This document shows, piece after piece, positions 7,703 to 15,351 of a stretch of 19,337 bases of DNA (within the stretch, counting starts at the first letter, position 1; every line of letters begins with the position of its first letter). The DNA is from Desulfoplanes sp. GTDB lineage: Bacteria; Desulfobacterota; Desulfovibrionia; Desulfovibrionales; Desulfomicrobiaceae. The stretch spans positions 1 through 19,337 of the forward strand of contig JAQVZR010000004.1 in assembly GCA_028708105.1 (NCBI GenBank). Reading direction: 5' to 3'. Below the pieces are notes generated by a model, which was not told the origin of the DNA, did not search any database, and saw only the letters and a program-made list of their open reading frames with translations. A program made the position numbers and the translations under genes.

Positions 7703-8548
7703 ATGGAAGACGGCCCAGAACATAGAAATTTCTGGAATAAACTCCAAAAACTTTTTGGGCAACGCCAGGATACACCCATCGAAGAGGCCATTATGGAGGC
7801 CAATGAAGATGGAGAAATCGAAAATGACGAGGTTTCCATGCTGCTCAATGTCCTACACTTGGACACCAAACTGGTTACAGAAATAATGATTCCCAGGACA
7901 GAAATGGTCTGTGCTGAAGAAAATGAATCACTCAAGGATATAGCCAATCTGATCATCGAAAATGGCCATTCCCGGATTCCTATCTATCGCCAGAGCAAGG
8001 ACAACATTATCGGCCTGATCCATGCCAAAGATCTTCTGCCTTTTTTTGTGCACCCGGAAACACAAAAAGCCGATCTGACAAGTATCCTCCGGTCAACGCT
8101 GTTCATTCCAGACACCAAAAATGTTCGTGATATCCTTTTGGAATTTCAAGCAAAGAGTCTTCATATGGCCATAGCATTGGACGAATATGGTGGTACGTCC
8201 GGTCTGGTTACCTTAGAAGATGTACTGGAAGAAATCGTCGGGGAAATTGAAGATGAGTATGATACGCCCAAACCAGATGCGATTCAGGAGATCGAAGAAA
8301 ATAAGCTGCTTATCTCTGGCCGGACTTCACTGGATGCGATCAAGGAAGAATGCGGCATTGATTTGATTTCCGACCAGGTTGAAACTATTGGCGGCTTTTT
8401 ATGCGAACAGGCAGGTAAGGTACCTCAGCGGGGAGAATCTCTGACTATTAAGGACCATATTTTTGAAATCAAAGAGGCGGATAAGAAGCATATCCTCTGG
8501 GTTATTGTCATGCCCGCCAAAAAGTCACAAGATGCTCACATCCAGTGA
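7703..8548 (+). CDS. corC: CorC/YbeX-type CBS-pair protein (HlyC/CorC family)
   Basis: Cytoplasmic protein of 281 residues without transmembrane segments, so it is the short CorC type and not the membrane CNNM/YfjD type. Two CBS motifs lie at about residues 57-118 (VTEIMIPRTEM, HSRIPIY, GLIHAKDLL) and 125-182 (ALDEYGGTSGLVTLEDVLEEIVGEI), followed by the CorC_HlyC domain at about 195-275. E. coli CorC has been linked to magnesium/cobalt efflux; an adenine-nucleotide-sensing role through the CBS pair is known for the family. A consensus AAGGAG lies just before the ATG. It is followed by lnt, the same pair as in the E. coli ybeX-lnt cluster; ybeY and ybeZ are not in the window. Confidence 0.93.
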   Translation: MEDGPEHRNFWNKLQKLFGQRQDTPIEEAIMEANEDGEIENDEVSMLLNVLHLDTKLVTEIMIPRTEMVCAEENESLKDIANLIIENGHSRIPIYRQSKDNIIGLIHAKDLLPFFVHPETQKADLTSILRSTLFIPDTKNVRDILLEFQAKSLHMAIALDEYGGTSGLVTLEDVLEEIVGEIEDEYDTPKPDAIQEIEENKLLISGRTSLDAIKEECGIDLISDQVETIGGFLCEQAGKVPQRGESLTIKDHIFEIKEADKKHILWVIVMPAKKSQDAHIQ

Positions 8549-8620
8549 ACACCGGTTGCTGATCACCGGTCCCAATAAAAAAGGTCATATTTTCGTGTAT
8601 TGCCTTACAGCGCAGCCACT

Positions 8621-10225
8621 ATGCCCATAATCTATCGTCCCCAAGCATTCTCATCCCGTACTTTTTTGGGCCTCACAACCCTTGTTGCCGTAATAGGAGC
8701 ATGGTTTGGGTTTACCAACCCTATTCTTCATCTACCGCTGCTCATTTTTCTGTTTCCCATGGCACTGGCTTTTACCGCATATACGTCAGTGTCACACGCC
8801 CAGGCAGGAAAAAGGGGCTGGATTATCGGCATGGCGGTCTCCACAAGCTGTCTGTACTGGGTGATCATTCCCGTCCATCAATACGGGCACATCCCTCTTA
8901 TGCTCGCCCTTCCCTGCCCCTTTCTTCTAGGATCTTTTCTAGGATTATACGCTTCTGTATACACGCTGGCCTTGTTCCATCTTCGCTCGCGCCTCGCGTG
9001 GCCATTACTGGGTCTTTTTTCCGGAACACTCTGGGCAAGCCTTGAAATACTGCAGGGGTGGCTGTTAACAGGCTTCCCCTGGCTGACGTTACCGTCAGCC
9101 CTGAGCATTTGGCCCGAGGCTATTCAAACGGTCCGCTATGTGGGTTCGTATGGTCTCGCCGGTGTCATGGCCATGGTGGCCTTATGGGGAGTCCAAGGAT
9201 TCTGGAAAAAACAAACCATGGGAGGGATTATCCTGGTCCTCGGTCTGTGTGCATTGCCAGCCGTCTTTCCATCTCCCCAACCGCACAAGGGCAAACCGGT
9301 ACGGACCATTATCGTGCAGGGCAACATCAATCAGGACCACAAATGGGACCCCGCATTCCAACATACGACAGTCAACACGTATGATCGTCTTTCAAGACTC
9401 AACGCCCGGGACAATGCAACGGATCTGATAGTCTGGCCTGAAACAGCAATGCCCTTCTATTTCCAAGAAGAAACAGCATTCCGACTTCAGATTGCATCCC
9501 TTGTGCGGGATAAAAATATTGTGCTCATAACCGGGGCACCGGGTTATACGCTCACCCCCAAAACATCTCCGCCGGGCTATAAATTGTATAACAGGGCCTT
9601 CCTTGTAACCCCCGAAGGTCGTTGCACAACATGGTACGATAAACGTCATCTTGTTCCCTTCGGTGAATATGTCCCCTTTGGAAATCTGATCCCTATGATC
9701 AGAAAAATAGTTATCGGTACGACGGATTTTTCTCCAGGACAAACAAGTACACCTCTTCGCTACAAAAATTTAGCGTTGGGAACACTCATTTGCTATGAAG
9801 CCATTTTCCCCGATCTGGCCCAGGAAGATGTGAACAATGGAGCTACTATTCTGGTCAACATCAGTAACGACACATGGTTCGGAAGATCTTCAGCCCCTGC
9901 TCAGCATTTGAATATCAGCGTCTTGCGTGCGGCAGAGCAAAACCGATATCTCATCCGGAGTACCAATACCGGTATATCTGCATTTGTTGACAATTACGGC
10001 CATATCCTCAATACTTCTCTATTGTTCAAGGAACAGGCTCTCCTATGGGACACGGTGTATCCGATGACGGAGACCACCTTTTATCACCGGCACTATACGG
10101 TCATCCACTGCGGTTTTCCCATTATCGCGCTGCTCATTGGTCTGCCAGCCTGGTTTAGGAGAAACAAGCGAGCCATCTTTACGGGCACACAGACAGCAGG
10201 CCAATCTGCGGCCTTCTTTACGTAG
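8621..10225 (+). CDS. lnt: Apolipoprotein N-acyltransferase Lnt
   Basis: Inner-membrane enzyme that transfers an acyl chain from phospholipid to the N-terminal Cys of apolipoproteins, the last step of lipoprotein maturation. From the ATG at 8621 the protein has 534 residues. About six hydrophobic helices occupy the first 210 residues. The periplasmic nitrilase-like domain has the catalytic triad Glu274 (VWPETAMPF), Lys341 (YDKRHLVPFGEYVPFG) and Cys391 (LICYEAIFPDL), at almost the same positions as E267, K335 and C387 of E. coli. NISNDTWFGRS and the final transmembrane helix follow. A TTG at 8600 would add seven residues; neither start has a good Shine-Dalgarno, and ATG was preferred. It is downstream of corC and upstream of prfB (75-nt gap), probably in one transcript. 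Confidence 0.95.
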   Translation: MPIIYRPQAFSSRTFLGLTTLVAVIGAWFGFTNPILHLPLLIFLFPMALAFTAYTSVSHAQAGKRGWIIGMAVSTSCLYWVIIPVHQYGHIPLMLALPCPFLLGSFLGLYASVYTLALFHLRSRLAWPLLGLFSGTLWASLEILQGWLLTGFPWLTLPSALSIWPEAIQTVRYVGSYGLAGVMAMVALWGVQGFWKKQTMGGIILVLGLCALPAVFPSPQPHKGKPVRTIIVQGNINQDHKWDPAFQHTTVNTYDRLSRLNARDNATDLIVWPETAMPFYFQEETAFRLQIASLVRDKNIVLITGAPGYTLTPKTSPPGYKLYNRAFLVTPEGRCTTWYDKRHLVPFGEYVPFGNLIPMIRKIVIGTTDFSPGQTSTPLRYKNLALGTLICYEAIFPDLAQEDVNNGATILVNISNDTWFGRSSAPAQHLNISVLRAAEQNRYLIRSTNTGISAFVDNYGHILNTSLLFKEQALLWDTVYPMTETTFYHRHYTVIHCGFPIIALLIGLPAWFRRNKRAIFTGTQTAGQSAAFFT

Positions 10226-10300
10226 ATAATATACCCGCCAACGATACCGCAGCCCCCGTGCACGGGTACTCAATCCACCCACAACACCATTAAGAATACT

Positions 10301-11417
10301 ATGCTCCAATTCGCAGATTTAAAAAACCAATGTACGGATCTTATCAAATCCTTTGCATCCATCTGGGGGCGTCTTTGACCTCGGGACAAAACGCGAACGC
10401 CTTCTGGAAATTGAGGCTCAGCTCTCCCAACCAGGTGCATGGGATTCACCGGAGATACTGACTCCTATCCTGCAGGAAAAAACACAGCTTGAGGAAGAAA
10501 TAGACAAGTGGATGACGCTGGAGAAAGCAAAAAAAAATACCCTTGAATGGCTGGAACTTGCAAACGAGGATAAAAGCGAAGAAACGCTGACGGTTCTACA
10601 GGAAGAACTCTCTCATCTGGCCCACCAACTCCGCCTTGCGGAGATGGAGACCCTGCTTTCCGGTCCCCAGGACGGGGCCCCGGCGATCCTTGAAATCCAT
10701 CCAGGAGCAGGCGGAACCGATTCCCAGGACTGGGCCGAAATACTTCTTCGAATGTACAAACGTTGGACCGAAGCCAAGGGCTTTACACTCGAGTTTTTAA
10801 ACTACATCCCAGGAGATGAAGCCGGCATTAAAAGTGTCACTCTTCAGATCACCGGCCCCAACGCCTATGGTCTGCTCAAGGGAGAAAAAGGCATCCATCG
10901 ACTCATCCGCATCTCTCCATTTGATACATCAGGCCGCAGACATACGTCCTTTGCATCCGTTGATATCTGCCCCCAAATCGGTCAAGATATAGAAATAGAG
11001 ATACGTGACGAAGACCTGCGGATCGATATTTTTCGATCAAGCGGTCCTGGCGGACAGCACGTCAATAAGACAAGTTCGGCGGTTCGGATTACGCATCTGC
11101 CAACCAATATCGTTGTCCAATGCCAAAATGAACGGTCCCAGTTCAAGAATAAAGACACGTGCATGAAAGTTTTGCGAGCACGTCTCTATGAGCAGGAACT
11201 GGAGAAAATAGAACGGAAAAAACAGGCCGAATATGCTTCCAAAAATGCGATCGCCTGGGGGAGCCAAATCCGGACCTATACCCTCCATCCCTATCGCCTA
11301 GTCAAGGACCACAGGACAGGAATGGAGGTCAGCAATGTGGATGCAGTTCTCAATGGGGAACTTGACGGATTGATACAAGGCTATCTCCTTTTTCTTCACG
11401 AACAAAAGAAACACTAG
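10301..11417 (+). CDS. prfB: Peptide chain release factor 2 (programmed +1 frameshift)
   Basis: Release factor for UGA and UAA codons. The gene is split across two frames. Frame one runs from ATG 10301 through CTT 10373-10375 to the in-frame TGA 10376-10378 at codon 26. Shifting by one base at CUU-U continues with GAC at 10377 and runs to the stop at 11417, giving a 371-residue protein. With this reading the SPF recognition tripeptide falls at 205-207 and GGQ at 250-252, the same numbering as E. coli RF2, which confirms both the start and the shift. HPGAGGTDSQDWAEI marks the conserved central domain. A start inside the second frame alone (10353) would lose the true N terminus. The family uses the UGA as an autoregulatory sensor of RF2 level. 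Confidence 0.97.
10365..10379 (+). promoter_or_regulatory. prfB programmed +1 frameshift signal
   Basis: An internal Shine-Dalgarno-like GGGGG (10365-10369) is followed by three bases and the slippery CTT TGA C (10373-10379). The spacing equals that of the E. coli prfB site. Slow decoding of UGA when RF2 is scarce favours slippage of the CUU-reading tRNA by one base. Confidence 0.95.
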
Positions 11418-11429
11418 AGCAGACCGTCA

Positions 11430-11830
11430 ATGCGTAACGAGCTGCAAAAACTTTTTGATGATCTGGAACATCTCAATGGCCGCATAGCATAGTCTGCAAA
11501 AACAGCAGACAGGTCACGACCAAACGAACCAGCTCTAGCCCTGGTCAGAATAATCAAGGGCATGACGCCTGAAACATGGGAAAAGATGTTCGGCCATGAG
11601 CAGTTTCCTCATCGGTCCGCCGTCAAAACCCGCTGCTCAAGTGGGCTCCCGACAGTCCGGCGGCATGCAACATCAAGACTATTGCCCAGGCGTTGCACCG
11701 ACAACACACAGCTCTTATATGCAATTTTATTGCGAAATCTCCCATTCTGCGGACAAAAAACTAAGCCACGCTTTTTCCCAGAATGCCCGGCAAAACGGTT
11801 CCCATCGCCCTTCTAAAAGGGAAAAAATAA
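11430..11830 (+). pseudogene. Unidentified decayed gene between prfB and the HU gene
   Basis: The stretch keeps protein-like sequence but in pieces. From ATG 11430 the frame reads MRNELQKLFDDLEHLNGRIA, meets TAG at 11490-11492, and continues in the same frame through ALALVRIIKGMTPETWEKMFGHE to about 11610. Protein-like sequence then moves to another frame, opening at 11600, as NPLLKWAPDSPAACNIKTIA and then HTALICNFIAKSPILRTKN to TAA 11762-11764. The same frame goes on with ATLFPRMPGKTVPIALLKGKK to TAA 11828-11830. One frameshift and two or more in-frame stops indicate an inactivated gene. I do not recognise the family. It may be a former member of the prfB transcription unit, starting 12 nt after the prfB stop. 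Confidence 0.5.
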
Positions 11831-11838
11831 AACAACGT

Positions 11839-11858
11839 AAAAATGTTCGACATTTTTT
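11839..11858 (+). terminator. Weak AT-rich hairpin with T tract
   Basis: AAAAATGT (11839-11846) pairs with ACATTTTT (11850-11857) around the triloop TCG, followed by a further T. The stem contains a single G-C pair, so it is weak. It would end transcription from the prfB side before the HU gene. Confidence 0.35.
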
Positions 11859-11868
11859 GTAAAAATAC

Positions 11869-11909
11869 TTGACCTTCTCTTTAATTATCAGCAATGTTTA
11901 TATATATTT
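11869..11909 (+). promoter_or_regulatory. Possible promoter of the HU-family gene
   Basis: TTGACC at 11869-11874 is a good -35 candidate. The expected -10 window (around 11892-11898) holds only CAATGT or AATGTT; the stronger AT-rich TATATATTTT lies further down, at 11901-11910. The region between the decayed gene and the HU start is notably AT-rich, as is common upstream of nucleoid-protein genes. The exact boxes cannot be fixed by eye. Confidence 0.35.
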
Positions 11910-11966
11910 TGTCCAGTCTAAGGCCAGTTTTCTCCTCACGCAACTATTCAGCCAGGAGGCGATCTC

Positions 11967-12242
11967 GTGAACAAAAGCGAATTGATCAAAACATTATCTG
12001 AAGAAAACAATATCTCCATGGAAGAAGCCGTTATCGTGGTGAATACCTTTTTTGACTCCATCCGGGAAGAATTGGTACAGGGCAACAGAGTCGAAATCCG
12101 AGGGTTTGGAAGTTTTAAAATCAAGGAATATGAAGGTTATCAGGGACGTAACCCTAAATCAGGCAAACAGGTAGCTGTCCAACCGAAAAAACTTCCGTTT
12201 TTTCGACCAGGTAAAGAACTTAAAGAATATCTCAATAAATAA
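11967..12242 (+). CDS. HU/IHF-family DNA-binding protein
   Basis: Small nucleoid-associated protein of 91 residues, the standard size. The dimerisation helices (MNKSELIKTLSEENNISMEE) are followed by the beta-saddle. The family signature region appears as VEIRGFGSFKIKEYEGYQGR and then NPKSGKQVAVQPKK, with the DNA-intercalating loop tip near NPKSGK, and closes with FFRPGKELKEYL. It could be HU or an IHF subunit; VAVQPKKLPFFRPGKELKE is closer to the HU/IHF-alpha-like proteins found in multiple copies in sulfate reducers. The start is GTG at 11967, fixed by a perfect AGGAGG at 11954-11959 seven bases upstream. Its stop is 16 nt before the UshA-like gene, suggesting co-transcription. Confidence 0.95.
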   Translation: MNKSELIKTLSEENNISMEEAVIVVNTFFDSIREELVQGNRVEIRGFGSFKIKEYEGYQGRNPKSGKQVAVQPKKLPFFRPGKELKEYLNK

Positions 12243-12258
12243 CTGGCTGATATAATTT

Positions 12259-13176
12259 ATGATGTCTTTTCGGATTTTTATTTGTACGCTTTTCTTTATT
12301 GTTACATTGGGAAAAACAGGATCGGCCAAGCCGCTTCTAACAGTCCTTTATACTGCCAACACGTGGGGTTACCATAACCCATTGCGTGCCTGAGGAGGAA
12401 AAACCCTTGGAGGGATGGCCCGGCGGGCCACTATTTTTTCAAAATACAACGACACTATCAATACGTTGCGGATCGCCGGTCCTTACGAGTTCAATAAATG
12501 GGATGGCAGTAGTAACTTGCCTGACAGATATGACGATCCCCTTTTCCAGGGATACACAGCCCTTGGTTATTCACTGGGCATCCTTGGCCATGAGGAAACA
12601 CACGCCGCACATTTTTTCCAAAGAAACCAGCCGGGATCGTGGGTTTCTTTATCCGCGCACCCGACGGTGCAATATATCCCCACCCACGACGGAAAAATAG
12701 CAGTGGTGATTTTTCCTGACGTCCAAAAAATACAAACAGTTTCCAAAGCCATGTTCTTGGATGTACAAAACGTTATCAAGACACTTCGCGCTGATTCCGA
12801 TATAAAATTGATCATCGGCATCAGCCCTTGGGGTAGACAGCAAGAACAAAAATTTTTAGATTCTCATGCAGAGGGTTGCGATGTTCTGCTGGGAAGTGGA
12901 CCTGGCGCCGGGCTCACCTCTTCCCTGAGCCCAAACCACCAGACATTATGGGTACGAGCCTATAGCAAAGGGCGAACCGTAAGTATGTTGCAAATTGAAC
13001 ATTTTCCATCCCGTACGGCAAAATTTTCTTGGCGGATCGGAAAAAATATTACATCCAACCTTCTTGTTCTTAACGAAAAAGTGCAGGCAAATTCAGCCAT
13101 GCAAAAAATATTGGCCCCGCTGGATACCCAGGCAAAAAGATCAGAATCTCCTCGCAAAACCTCCTGCGGCCACTAA
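12259..13176 (+). CDS. UshA-like periplasmic protein, candidate selenoprotein (in-frame UGA, Sec45)
   Basis: Reading from ATG 12259 (or the adjacent ATG 12262) gives a signal peptide (SFRIFICTLFFIVTLGKTGSA), then KPLLTVLYTANTWGYHNPLRA, an in-frame TGA at 12391-12393, and without any shift GGKTLGGMARRATIFSKYND and 240 further residues to 13176. The total is 305 residues. The part before the UGA supplies the first beta strand (LTVLYTANTWG, equivalent to the LHTNDxHG strand of 5'-nucleotidase/UshA metallophosphatases). The part after it supplies the GGxARRAT helix, so the UGA falls inside one conserved domain. In homologues I recall a Cys stands just before the GG..LGG.ARRAT stretch, which is where Sec replaces Cys in other families. 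Later blocks include LRIAGPYEF, LGYSLGILGHEE, LIIGISPWGRQQEQ and DVLLGSGPG. An ATG at 12415 could begin a shorter product, but it would lack export signal and first strand. Decay by a nonsense mutation is the main alternative. Confidence 0.65.
12398..12440 (+). ncRNA. Possible bacterial SECIS-like structure after the UGA
   Basis: Just downstream of UGA 12391-12393 lie two adjacent GC hairpins: CCCT-TGG-AGGG (12404-12414) and TGGCCC-GGC-GGGCCA (12416-12430). The flanking GAAAAA (12398-12403) and TTTTTC (12435-12440) can close the whole as an outer stem. The second hairpin presents G at the start of its loop, 28 nt after the UGA, inside the roughly 16-37 nt window described for bacterial SECIS elements. 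The structure is by-eye pairing only. Confidence 0.4.
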
Positions 13177-13219
13177 CGTTAGATACCAACCACGGGCAAC
13201 CCCGATCAGGACGCAACAC

Positions 13220-14077
13220 ATGACATCCTCCCAGGCGCAGACCGTTCCCTTCTATAAAATGCAGGGTAGCGGCAATGATTTTATTCTCTTTGACAACCGA
13301 TCTCTGAGACTCCCCACTTCATCCATGCAACGCTGGGCACAAAAACTTTGTGCCAGGGCATTCAGCATTGGTTCGGACGGACTGATTTTTATCGACCACC
13401 CTCCCGTAGGCAGTTCCCTGGATTACATCTGGCATTTTTATAATGCAGACGGGTCAAGGGCAGAGATGTGCGGCAATGGATCACGATGTGTAGCCAAATT
13501 GGCGTATAAACTAGGTATCGCCGGGGAATCCCAGACCTTCGGAACCGATGCAGGTCCCATCCGGGCAACCATCCTGCCGGAGATAAACGAAGTCAAAGTT
13601 CAGCTTACAAAACCTTCCGAAGAGCAATTACACCTCACCATCACCAAAGACAGCGGTGAAGAGATGGACGTACATTTTATAAACACCGGCGTCCCCCATG
13701 CCGTCCTTTTCGCCAATGATGTCAAAAAGGTGGACGTCGCTCAAATGGGCAAATCAATCAGGTACAATCCTCAATTTGCACCGGCAGGGACCAATGTAAA
13801 TTTTGTCCAGATTCAGGACAGAGAGCATATTCTTTTGCGCACCTACGAACGCGGCGTTGAAAATGAAACGTATGCCTGCGGCACGGGAGCGAGTGCGTCC
13901 GTATACATAGCCCATGCCCTGGGGAAATGTTCAGAACATGTGGCGGTTACGACTACAGGAGGAGAAAGCCTCACAGTCCACTTGGAGAACAGCGATGTGT
14001 TTCTCCAAGGACATGCGCAACTGGTCTATACCGGTCATTTTCAACCCCAAGCCCTTGGCTTGGAAATCCCTGAATAA
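13220..14077 (+). CDS. dapF: Diaminopimelate epimerase
   Basis: Cytoplasmic PLP-independent epimerase converting LL- to meso-diaminopimelate for lysine and peptidoglycan synthesis; 285 residues against 274 in E. coli. The two active-site cysteines are visible: Cys84 in AEMCGNGSRC and Cys220 in YACGTGASAS. The N-terminal MQGSGNDFILFDNR and central NTGVPHAV are also typical. The frame is open much further upstream (to 12995), overlapping the UshA-like gene, but the family N terminus begins near VPFYKMQGSGNDF. The ATG at 13220 has AGGA at 13208-13211, so this start was chosen. It is followed by dapA after 89 nt, so two enzymes of the same pathway are adjacent. Confidence 0.96.
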   Translation: MTSSQAQTVPFYKMQGSGNDFILFDNRSLRLPTSSMQRWAQKLCARAFSIGSDGLIFIDHPPVGSSLDYIWHFYNADGSRAEMCGNGSRCVAKLAYKLGIAGESQTFGTDAGPIRATILPEINEVKVQLTKPSEEQLHLTITKDSGEEMDVHFINTGVPHAVLFANDVKKVDVAQMGKSIRYNPQFAPAGTNVNFVQIQDREHILLRTYERGVENETYACGTGASASVYIAHALGKCSEHVAVTTTGGESLTVHLENSDVFLQGHAQLVYTGHFQPQALGLEIPE

Positions 14078-14166
14078 TGAAAACATATGCGTAATTTCGT
14101 CCAATCATTTTCTCGTAGCGTACCGCTACCAGTGATTTCTTACTTTATCTCCAAAGGGAGGAACTG

Positions 14167-15045
14167 ATGGAATGTAAAGGCGCACTGACCGCCCTTGTAA
14201 CTCCGTTTAAAAACGGAGCAATAGATGAACAGGCCTACCGCAACTTCATTGAGTGGCAGATTGAATGCGGCATCAACGGCGTGGTTCCCTGCGGCACCAC
14301 GGGGGAATCCGCGACCTTGAGTCACGCCGAACACAAACAGGTTATCCGTATCTGTATTGATCAGGTCAAGGGGCGGGTGCCCGTCATCGCGGGATCAGGT
14401 TCCAATAACACTGTTGAAGCCATAGAACTCACCAAATTCGCCAAAGCAGCTGGTGCCGATGGTGCGCTCATGATCACCCCTTACTATAATAAGCCCACTC
14501 AAGAAGGCCTCGTAGCCCACTTCAAGGCCATAGCCCATGAAGTCTCCATGCCGTTTATCGTCTACAATGTTCCCGGGAGAACCGGTACCAATCTGCTCCC
14601 CAAAACCCTCGGCCGTATGGCCCGGGAAATCCCGGAAGTTGTTGGTGTCAAGGAAGCCACAGCTGATTTAAAACAGGCTGCTGAAATCGTGGAGATATGC
14701 GGAGAAGATTTCACCTTACTTTCGGGGGATGATTTTACCATTCTTCCCTTTCTCGCTCTGGGCGGCAAAGGGGTCATCTCGGTAATATCCAACATCGAAC
14801 CAGCCAAAGTCAGTCAGATGTGCGCGGCATGTCTGAAGAACGATTGGATACAGGCAAGAAACCTCTTTTATAACCTGAGTCCACTAACCCGAGCCATGTT
14901 TCTTGAATCCAACCCCATTCCAGTCAAAACAGCGGCAGCCTTGATGGGTAAAATGGAACCAACCCTGCGTCTGCCCATGTATCCTCTGTCCAAGGAGCAT
15001 ACTCTGGAACTGGAAACATTATTAAAACAACGCAAACTGATATAG
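14167..15045 (+). CDS. dapA: 4-hydroxy-tetrahydrodipicolinate synthase
   Basis: Class I aldolase condensing pyruvate with aspartate semialdehyde, the first committed step of the diaminopimelate/lysine branch. The length of 292 residues equals the E. coli enzyme. Thr44-Thr45 (CGTTGES), Tyr133 and Arg138 (YNVPGRTG) and the Schiff-base lysine Lys162 (VGVKEAT) are all in place. Gly-rich GSGSNNT and ITPYYNKP complete the family pattern. AAAGGGAGG just before the ATG is a strong ribosome binding site. A small hairpin (GTAGCG/CGCTAC, 14115-14129) lies in the dapF-dapA gap, with no T tract. A strong terminator follows at 15083-15121. Confidence 0.98.
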   Translation: MECKGALTALVTPFKNGAIDEQAYRNFIEWQIECGINGVVPCGTTGESATLSHAEHKQVIRICIDQVKGRVPVIAGSGSNNTVEAIELTKFAKAAGADGALMITPYYNKPTQEGLVAHFKAIAHEVSMPFIVYNVPGRTGTNLLPKTLGRMAREIPEVVGVKEATADLKQAAEIVEICGEDFTLLSGDDFTILPFLALGGKGVISVISNIEPAKVSQMCAACLKNDWIQARNLFYNLSPLTRAMFLESNPIPVKTAAALMGKMEPTLRLPMYPLSKEHTLELETLLKQRKLI

Positions 15046-15082
15046 TACCTTATACTCCATAGAGTGACTATCACAAAAGTAG

Positions 15083-15126
15083 AGAGGGTGAAGCAGCGCG
15101 CTAAGCGTTGCTTCACCCTCTTTCTT
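15083..15126 (+). terminator. Rho-independent terminator after dapA
   Basis: Perfect 13-bp stem: AGAGGGTGAAGCA (15083-15095) and TGCTTCACCCTCT (15109-15121), followed by TTTCTT. On the other strand the hairpin is followed by a weaker CTACTTTT, so it may also stop transcription from the convergent - strand gene. Confidence 0.9.
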
Positions 15127-15351
15127 ATATAGTCACATCCACGAATCCTGTTCTCACGTATCACATCAAGAGAACAGATAAAAATTTCTGGATCTCTCCT
15201 GCTTTGCCCTTTCAGGATAACCGCCATAATTTGTCCTCAATGCAGGGGCGTCTTGTATCCATTTCCAATCGTTCCAGACACTACTCAGTGCTTTAAAATC
15301 CTGGCAGATCACCGGATAAATGGCCGATCACCAGAGATATACATCAGATAG
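15127..15351. other. Non-coding stretch between convergent genes
   Basis: Between the dapA terminator and the end of the - strand hydrolase gene I see no convincing gene, tRNA or repeat. Short open frames here lack ribosome binding sites and protein-like composition. A GATCACC heptamer occurs twice (in 15301-15335), with no evident meaning. Confidence 0.5.

Noticed and set aside
8548..8580. ACCGGT...ACCGGT pair after corC as terminator
   Set aside because: The stem is six bases with no T tract, and lnt follows at once; at most a weak hairpin.
12415..13176. Gene start at ATG 12415 for the UshA-like protein
   Set aside because: GGAGGG abuts the ATG with no spacing, and the resulting protein would lack a signal peptide and the first strand, which are both encoded in frame just upstream of the UGA.
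12995..14077. Long form of dapF starting at 12995
   Set aside because: It would overlap the UshA-like gene in another frame; the family N terminus and AGGA support the ATG at 13220.
14115..14129. GTAGCG-TAC-CGCTAC hairpin before dapA as a lysine riboswitch or terminator
   Set aside because: It is too short, has no T tract and no L-box core sequences; probably incidental.
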